A stretch of DNA of 64,000 nucleotides from an uncultured Oscillospiraceae bacterium (lineage in GTDB: Bacteria > Bacillota > Clostridia > Oscillospirales > Oscillospiraceae): positions 1 to 64,000 of the forward strand of contig CAKTMO010000004.1 of assembly GCA_934573935.1 (NCBI GenBank), given 5' to 3'. The notes beneath the pieces are model-generated. The model worked only from the letters and a program-made list of their open reading frames with translations. It ran no database searches and was not told the origin of the DNA. The position numbers and the translations under genes are program-made. Each line of letters begins with the position of its first letter. Position 1 is the first letter of the stretch. This document shows positions 59,953-64,000 of this stretch, piece after piece.

Positions 59953-59965
59953 AGTCCGTCCTCAT

Positions 59966-60661
59966 TTATCCGTTGTTCATGATATAATCCTCGGCATACT
60001 GCGCCGTCTCGTCAGGCTGGGTGCTGAAGTAGGTATAGGTGTCCGGCACGCCGCCCACGATCACCGTTTCCGCCACGGCGATCTCGTTGGATACCTTCAG
60101 CGAGGTCTTCATCCCCGGCAGCAGGATGCTCATATACACATCCACATCCAGAAAGATCTGGTGGCGGGTCTGGTTGATACCGGCGGAGGTAAACTGATTG
60201 CGGAACGTGGCACTGGCGCTGCCCACCGCCTGCATCCGCACAAAGAGGCTGGGCCCCCGCCCCGCCAGCAGCACCGAGCCCGTCAGCGTGCCCAGCGGGA
60301 TCTCCAGCTCGCTGGTGGAGATCTCCGACAGCCGGTGCAGTATCTCGTCGGCGATCTGGCCCTGCATGCGGTTCACCTCCGCCACATTGCTGCGCAAGGC
60401 TGTGATATGGCCGGTATCGTCCTTATCAAAGATGACGAAGTTGCCATAGTCGATCTGCCCGTTCTCCACCGCCTCGTTGACGGCGGCGGACACGATGCGG
60501 TTCACCATATTGGACACCCTTGCGGTGGCCATGCTGGTCATCACCGGCTTCAGATGCCACAAAAGCGACACCGCCGCCGCCAGCAGCGCCAGCGTCAGCA
60601 GCGTCAGCCATACCCCCGCCCGCTGGCGGGCGGTCAGGCGCAGATAGCGCAAGCCCTTCAT
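59966..60661 (-). CDS. yunB: sporulation protein YunB
   Basis: A 231-residue membrane protein of the YunB family, needed for normal sporulation in Bacillus. One N-terminal helix (GVWLTLLTLALLAAAVSLLW) is followed by ARVSNMVNRIVSAAVNEAVE, the family's conserved block, then GTLTGSVLLAGRGPSLFVRM and LDVDVYMSILLPGMKTSLKV. Start at 60659-60661 behind GGGGAGG. It lies between murD and ligA. Confidence 0.9.
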   Translation of the reverse strand: MKGLRYLRLTARQRAGVWLTLLTLALLAAAVSLLWHLKPVMTSMATARVSNMVNRIVSAAVNEAVENGQIDYGNFVIFDKDDTGHITALRSNVAEVNRMQGQIADEILHRLSEISTSELEIPLGTLTGSVLLAGRGPSLFVRMQAVGSASATFRNQFTSAGINQTRHQIFLDVDVYMSILLPGMKTSLKVSNEIAVAETVIVGGVPDTYTYFSTQPDETAQYAEDYIMNNG

Positions 60662-60708
60662 GGCACACACCTCCCCTTACGGGAAGGATATGCCACCGCG
60701 GCTTATCC

Positions 60709-62094
60709 CTATTCCTGCCAGCTGTTGACGATGGCCTTGAAGGTCTTGCCCCGCTCGGCAAAGTTCTTGAACTGATCAAAGGCCGCGCAGGCGGGCGACA
60801 GCGTCACCACGTCGCCCCTCTCCGCCCGATCGCGGGCGGCCTCCACCGCCTTCTGGAAGGGCGTGATCTCCAGGATCTCCGGATGACCGGTGCGGTAGTC
60901 CGCCGCGTTCTCCACGGCGGCGCGGATCTTTCCGGCGGTAGCGCCGCACAGCACCAGCAGCTTCACGTGCTCCACGATCTCCTCCCCCAGCGCGTCAAAG
61001 GGGATATGCTTGTCATAGCCGCCTGCGATCAGGATCACCTTCTCCTTGAAGGAGCGCAGTCCCGCCGTGGTGCGGCTGGGGCTGGAGGCGATGGAGTCAT
61101 TATAGTACCGCACACCCCGATAGGTGCGCACAAGCTCGATCCGATGCTCCACGCCGCCGAATTCCCGTGCGAAATCACGAATGAGCCCATCGTTCACCAG
61201 GCCGTCCACAGCGGCGATGGCCGCCATATAGTTCTCCACATTGTGGACGCCCGGCAGCTTGATATCTCCGGTGGTCATGATGGTGCGCTCCCCCGCCTCA
61301 TCGCGGCAGACGATCGCCTCACCCCGCAGGAACACGCCCTTATCCGGCTCGCTCCGGCGGCTGAAATACACCGCCCGCTGGGGAACGCTCTCCCCCTGGG
61401 CGCGGGTGATGTCGTTGTCAAAGTTGAAGATCGCCGTATCCCCCGCCCGCTGGTGGCGGAAGATGTTCTCCTTGGCGGCCACATACTCCGCCATGTCCCT
61501 GTGCACATCCAGATGGTTGGGGGCCAGATTGGTCACCACGGCGATGTGTGGGCTGCACTGCATGGTCATCAGCTGGAAGCTGGACAGCTCCAGCACCGCG
61601 TAATCGGCGGGCCGCATCTCCCCCGCCTCACACAGCAACGGATGGCCGATGTTGCCGCCCACGTGGACGGTATACCCCGCCTTTTTCAGCAGCTCCGCGA
61701 TGATGGTAGTGGTGGTGGTCTTGCCGTCGCTGCCGGTCACGGCGATGATGGGACAGGGACACACCTGGAAAAACACCTCCATCTCCGAGGTCAGCACGCT
61801 GCCGCCGGCCACGGCCCGCGTCAGCTGGGGCACATCGGGCCGCAGGCCTGGGGTGCGGAAGATCACGTCCTGATCCAGCCCCTCCAGATACTCCGGCCCC
61901 AGCTGCAAACGCGCGCCGAGGCCCTCCAGCTCACCGGCCAGCTCGCCCAGCTGCTCCCGCGTCCGCTTGTCGCAGGCGGTCACGGTAATGCCCTCCCGCA
62001 GCAGCAGCCGGATCAGCGGCGTATTGCTGACGCCGATGCCCACCACCGCCACGGTCTTATAGCGGATCGAATCCAAATATTCCTGTAATGTCAT
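60709..62094 (-). CDS. murD: UDP-N-acetylmuramoylalanine--D-glutamate ligase
   Basis: A 461-residue Mur ligase adding D-glutamate to UDP-MurNAc-L-Ala. Rossmann-like VVGIGVSNTPLIRLLLREG at the N-terminus, the P-loop VTGSDGKTTTTTIIAELLKK, the ELSSFQLM and NLAPNHLDVHRDM segments, and VEHRIELVRTYRGVRYYNDS are all typical. The start at 62092-62094 has GGAGG seven bases upstream. It ends in TAG, a genuine stop. First gene of the murD-yunB-ligA-GH13 run. Confidence 0.96.
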   Translation of the reverse strand: MTLQEYLDSIRYKTVAVVGIGVSNTPLIRLLLREGITVTACDKRTREQLGELAGELEGLGARLQLGPEYLEGLDQDVIFRTPGLRPDVPQLTRAVAGGSVLTSEMEVFFQVCPCPIIAVTGSDGKTTTTTIIAELLKKAGYTVHVGGNIGHPLLCEAGEMRPADYAVLELSSFQLMTMQCSPHIAVVTNLAPNHLDVHRDMAEYVAAKENIFRHQRAGDTAIFNFDNDITRAQGESVPQRAVYFSRRSEPDKGVFLRGEAIVCRDEAGERTIMTTGDIKLPGVHNVENYMAAIAAVDGLVNDGLIRDFAREFGGVEHRIELVRTYRGVRYYNDSIASSPSRTTAGLRSFKEKVILIAGGYDKHIPFDALGEEIVEHVKLLVLCGATAGKIRAAVENAADYRTGHPEILEITPFQKAVEAARDRAERGDVVTLSPACAAFDQFKNFAERGKTFKAIVNSWQE

Positions 62095-62127
62095 GGGATA
62101 CCCTCCCCTATTTTCGTAAATCGCTTT

Positions 62128-62156
62128 ATTATACCGCACCTGTCCCGCGGATTCAA
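62128..62156 (-). promoter_or_regulatory. promoter of the murD operon
   Basis: TTGAAT and TATAAT with a 17-base spacer on the minus strand. Confidence 0.8.
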
Positions 62157-62188
62157 TCAAAACACGGAAAAAACCGTGGAAAAGCGCA

Positions 62189-62222
62189 GGCGCCCCTCAA
62201 AACAGCTCGTTTCAAGGGGCGC
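62189..62222 (-). terminator. likely terminator of glnN
   Basis: GCGCCCCT and AGGGGCGC stem with a 16-base loop, followed on the minus strand by CTGCGCTTTTCC; the T tract is poor. Confidence 0.5.
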
Positions 62223-62229
62223 GAACGCC

Positions 62230-64000
62230 TTACTTCACGCCGAACATCAGCTCCCCATAGGTGGGGAAGGGCCAACAGGCGGCGGGGATGTACTTTTCGG
62301 CGGCGTCACAGGGGGCGCGCAGGGCGGCCATCCTGGGCAGGACGGCGTCGCGGATGAAGCCGGCACTCTCCGTCACATCGGCGATGCCGTGATAGGTCTC
62401 CAGCGCCGCCTCCAGATCGGACGCAGCGTCGGCGATCCGGTCGGTCAGGTCGGAGAGGGTCTCGATCAGGCCGGACTCATAGCGTCCGCTGAGGGTGGGG
62501 ACGGCGGCCTTCTTGGCGTTCAGTCCCTCCGCCAGCGTGACGGTATAGCCCTCCACGGCGGGCAGGATCTGGCGGCGTGCCATGTCCACCATGGTACGCG
62601 CCTCGATATGAACGGTCTTGCGGTAGTTGTCCAGCATGATCTCGCAGCGGGAGCGGATCTCCGCCTCCGACATGACCTTCAAAGAGGTCAGCATGCGGAC
62701 ATTCTTCTCCTTCAGGATATAGGGCAGGGCATCCGGCGTGGTGGGCAGGTTCAAAAGCCCCCGCTCTTCCGTGGCCTCCTTCAGCCAGGCCTCATCGTAG
62801 CCGTTGCCGTTGAAGATGATGCGCTTGTGGGCGCGGATGGTGTCGCGGATCAGGGTGTGAAGGGCCTCCTCAAAATCCTCGGCACGCTCCAGCACATCGG
62901 CGTACTGCCGCAGCGACTCCGCCACGGCGGCATTCAGCATAATGTTGGTGCAGGCGATGGAGTTGGCGGAGCCCAGCATCCGGAACTCAAACTTATTGCC
63001 GGTAAAGGCAAAGGGCGAGGTGCGGTTGCGGTCGGTGGTGTCCCGCAGAAATCTGGGCAGCACATGGACGCCCAGCTTCATGACACGCTTTTCGGTGCCG
63101 GAGTAGGGCTCGTCCTTTTCAATGGCGTCTAAAATGGCCGTCAGCTCATCCCCCAGGAAGATGGACACCACGGCGGGGGGCGCCTCGTTGGCGCCCAGGC
63201 GGTGGTCGTTGCCCGCCGTGGCCACGGACAGGCGCAGCAGATCCTGATAGTCGTCCACCGCCTGAATGACGGCGCACAGGAACAGCAGAAAACGGGCGTT
63301 CTGATCCGGCGTGTCGCCGGGAGTCAGCAGGTTCACGCCGGTGTCGGTGGCCATGGACCAGTTGTTGTGCTTGCCGGAGCCGTTGACGCCGTCGAAGGGC
63401 TTTTCATGCAGCAGGCACACCAGACCGTGGCGCTCGGCCACCTTGCGCATGATCTCCATGGTCAGCTGGTTGTGGTCGCAGGCCACGTTGGTGGTGGTAT
63501 AGATAGGGGCCAGCTCGTGCTGGGCGGGAGCCACCTCGTTATGCTCCGTCTTGGCCAGCACCCCCAGCTTCCACAGCTCCTCGTTCAGATCGGCCATATA
63601 GGCCGCCACGCGGGGCTTGATGGCGCCGAAATAGTGGTCGTCCATCTCCTGCCCCTTGGGGGGCATGGCGCCGAACAGGGTGCGGCCGCAGAAGGTCAGA
63701 TCCATGCGCCGGTCGAACATCTTCCGGTCCACCAGAAAGTATTCCTGTTCCGGCCCCACAGAGGTGCGGACGCACTTCACCTCCTCGTTGCCGAAAAGCT
63801 CCAGGATCCGCATGGCCTGCTTGTTCAGCGCCTGCATAGACCGCAGCAGGGGCGTCTTCTTGTCCAGCGCCTCGCCGCCGTAGGAGCAGAAGGCGGTGGG
63901 GATGCACAAAGCCTTATCCTTGATAAAGGCATAGGAGGTGGGATCCCACGCCGTATAGCCCCTGGCCTCAAAGGTGGCCCGCAATCCGCCGGAGGGGAAG
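62230..64000 (-). CDS. glnN: glutamine synthetase type III (partial, N-terminus outside)
   Basis: About 589 residues of a type III (GSIII, GlnN) glutamine synthetase, usually about 700 residues; the first 110 or so lie beyond the window. The visible part begins [20 protein letters not shown], the GSIII signature, followed by [15 protein letters not shown] (metal glutamates), [14 protein letters not shown], the [19 protein letters not shown] active-site block, and [20 protein letters not shown]. It makes glutamine from glutamate, ammonia and ATP. Confidence 0.96.
   Translation of the reverse strand, partial: FPSGGLRATFEARGYTAWDPTSYAFIKDKALCIPTAFCSYGGEALDKKTPLLRSMQALNKQAMRILELFGNEEVKCVRTSVGPEQEYFLVDRKMFDRRMDLTFCGRTLFGAMPPKGQEMDDHYFGAIKPRVAAYMADLNEELWKLGVLAKTEHNEVAPAQHELAPIYTTTNVACDHNQLTMEIMRKVAERHGLVCLLHEKPFDGVNGSGKHNNWSMATDTGVNLLTPGDTPDQNARFLLFLCAVIQAVDDYQDLLRLSVATAGNDHRLGANEAPPAVVSIFLGDELTAILDAIEKDEPYSGTEKRVMKLGVHVLPRFLRDTTDRNRTSPFAFTGNKFEFRMLGSANSIACTNIMLNAAVAESLRQYADVLERAEDFEEALHTLIRDTIRAHKRIIFNGNGYDEAWLKEATEERGLLNLPTTPDALPYILKEKNVRMLTSLKVMSEAEIRSRCEIMLDNYRKTVHIEARTMVDMARRQILPAVEGYTVTLAEGLNAKKAAVPTLSGRYESGLIETLSDLTDRIADAASDLEAALETYHGIADVTESAGFIRDAVLPRMAALRAPCDAAEKYIPAACWPFPTYGELMFGVK

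Noticed and set aside
1-64000. Prophage, insertion sequence, CRISPR array or defence island
   Set aside because: No integrase, transposase, cas gene, spaced repeat array or restriction gene was seen.

Overview
The window looks like ordinary chromosome from a GC-rich, Gram-positive, endospore-lineage anaerobe. The best fit is a gut clostridium of the Oscillospiraceae (Oscillibacter/Flavonifractor/Dysosmobacter type). The reasons are the spoIIA-sigF operon, yunB, whiA, hprK, a T-box in front of valS, pyruvate:ferredoxin oxidoreductase, the hybrid-cluster protein, a type III glutamine synthetase, the clostridial hprK-murB-rapZ-yvcK-whiA-dnaE order, and AAGGAGG-type ribosome binding sites with TTGACA/TATAAT promoters. 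This placement is inference from gene content, not a search. I saw no phage, transposase, CRISPR array or plasmid function.

Layout: 0-0.23 kb holds two tRNA genes (Lys, Glu). At 0.23-1.7 kb is a two-gene unit (a protein of unrecognised family and a PhzF-like protein) in which both genes carry an in-frame TAG. At 1.7-4.2 kb is a polar amino acid ABC operon whose binding protein has its two lobes in swapped order. rnpB lies at 4.4-4.8 kb, then assorted single genes to 13.1 kb (membrane protein, AIM24, orphan ABC ATPase, Dabb protein, DUF2284 plus flavodoxin, tRNA-Pro, hcp, CAP protein, YoaP-like acetyltransferase). At 13.2-20.4 kb is a sugar locus: a ribose-type ABC transporter, an oxidoreductase, a LacI regulator and a divergent sugar isomerase. 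At 20.5-28.6 kb are a flippase with a TetR gene, putP, a PadR-DUF1700-DUF4097 module, an Fe-S FrhB-like protein with queH, and a small membrane protein. At 28.7-39.0 kb is a long leftward operon from hprK to dnaE and a DUF4364 gene.

rpmB is at 39.2 kb and pcrA at 40.1-42.5 kb. Divergent from pcrA is an apparent SOS operon (42.65-45.0 kb): a LexA-type box inside a strong promoter, a 39-residue membrane peptide, a radical SAM DNA-repair-type protein and a DUF4130 protein. It runs tail-to-tail into the spoIIAA-spoIIAB-sigF operon, and the first clear rightward terminator I can find lies beyond spoIIAA. valS with its T-box follows, then marR-tauE, sdaAB-sdaAA, a small membrane protein, nifJ, the murD-yunB-ligA-GH13 operon, and a type III glutamine synthetase cut by the window end.

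Most genes serve housekeeping: translation, cell wall (murB, murD), replication and repair (dnaE, ligA, pcrA), carbon control (hprK, rapZ, yvcK), sporulation, and amino acid and pyruvate fermentation (sdaAA/AB, nifJ, putP). The items most worth a second look are the SOS operon with its possible antisense reach over spoIIA, the permuted binding protein and the paired amber codons.
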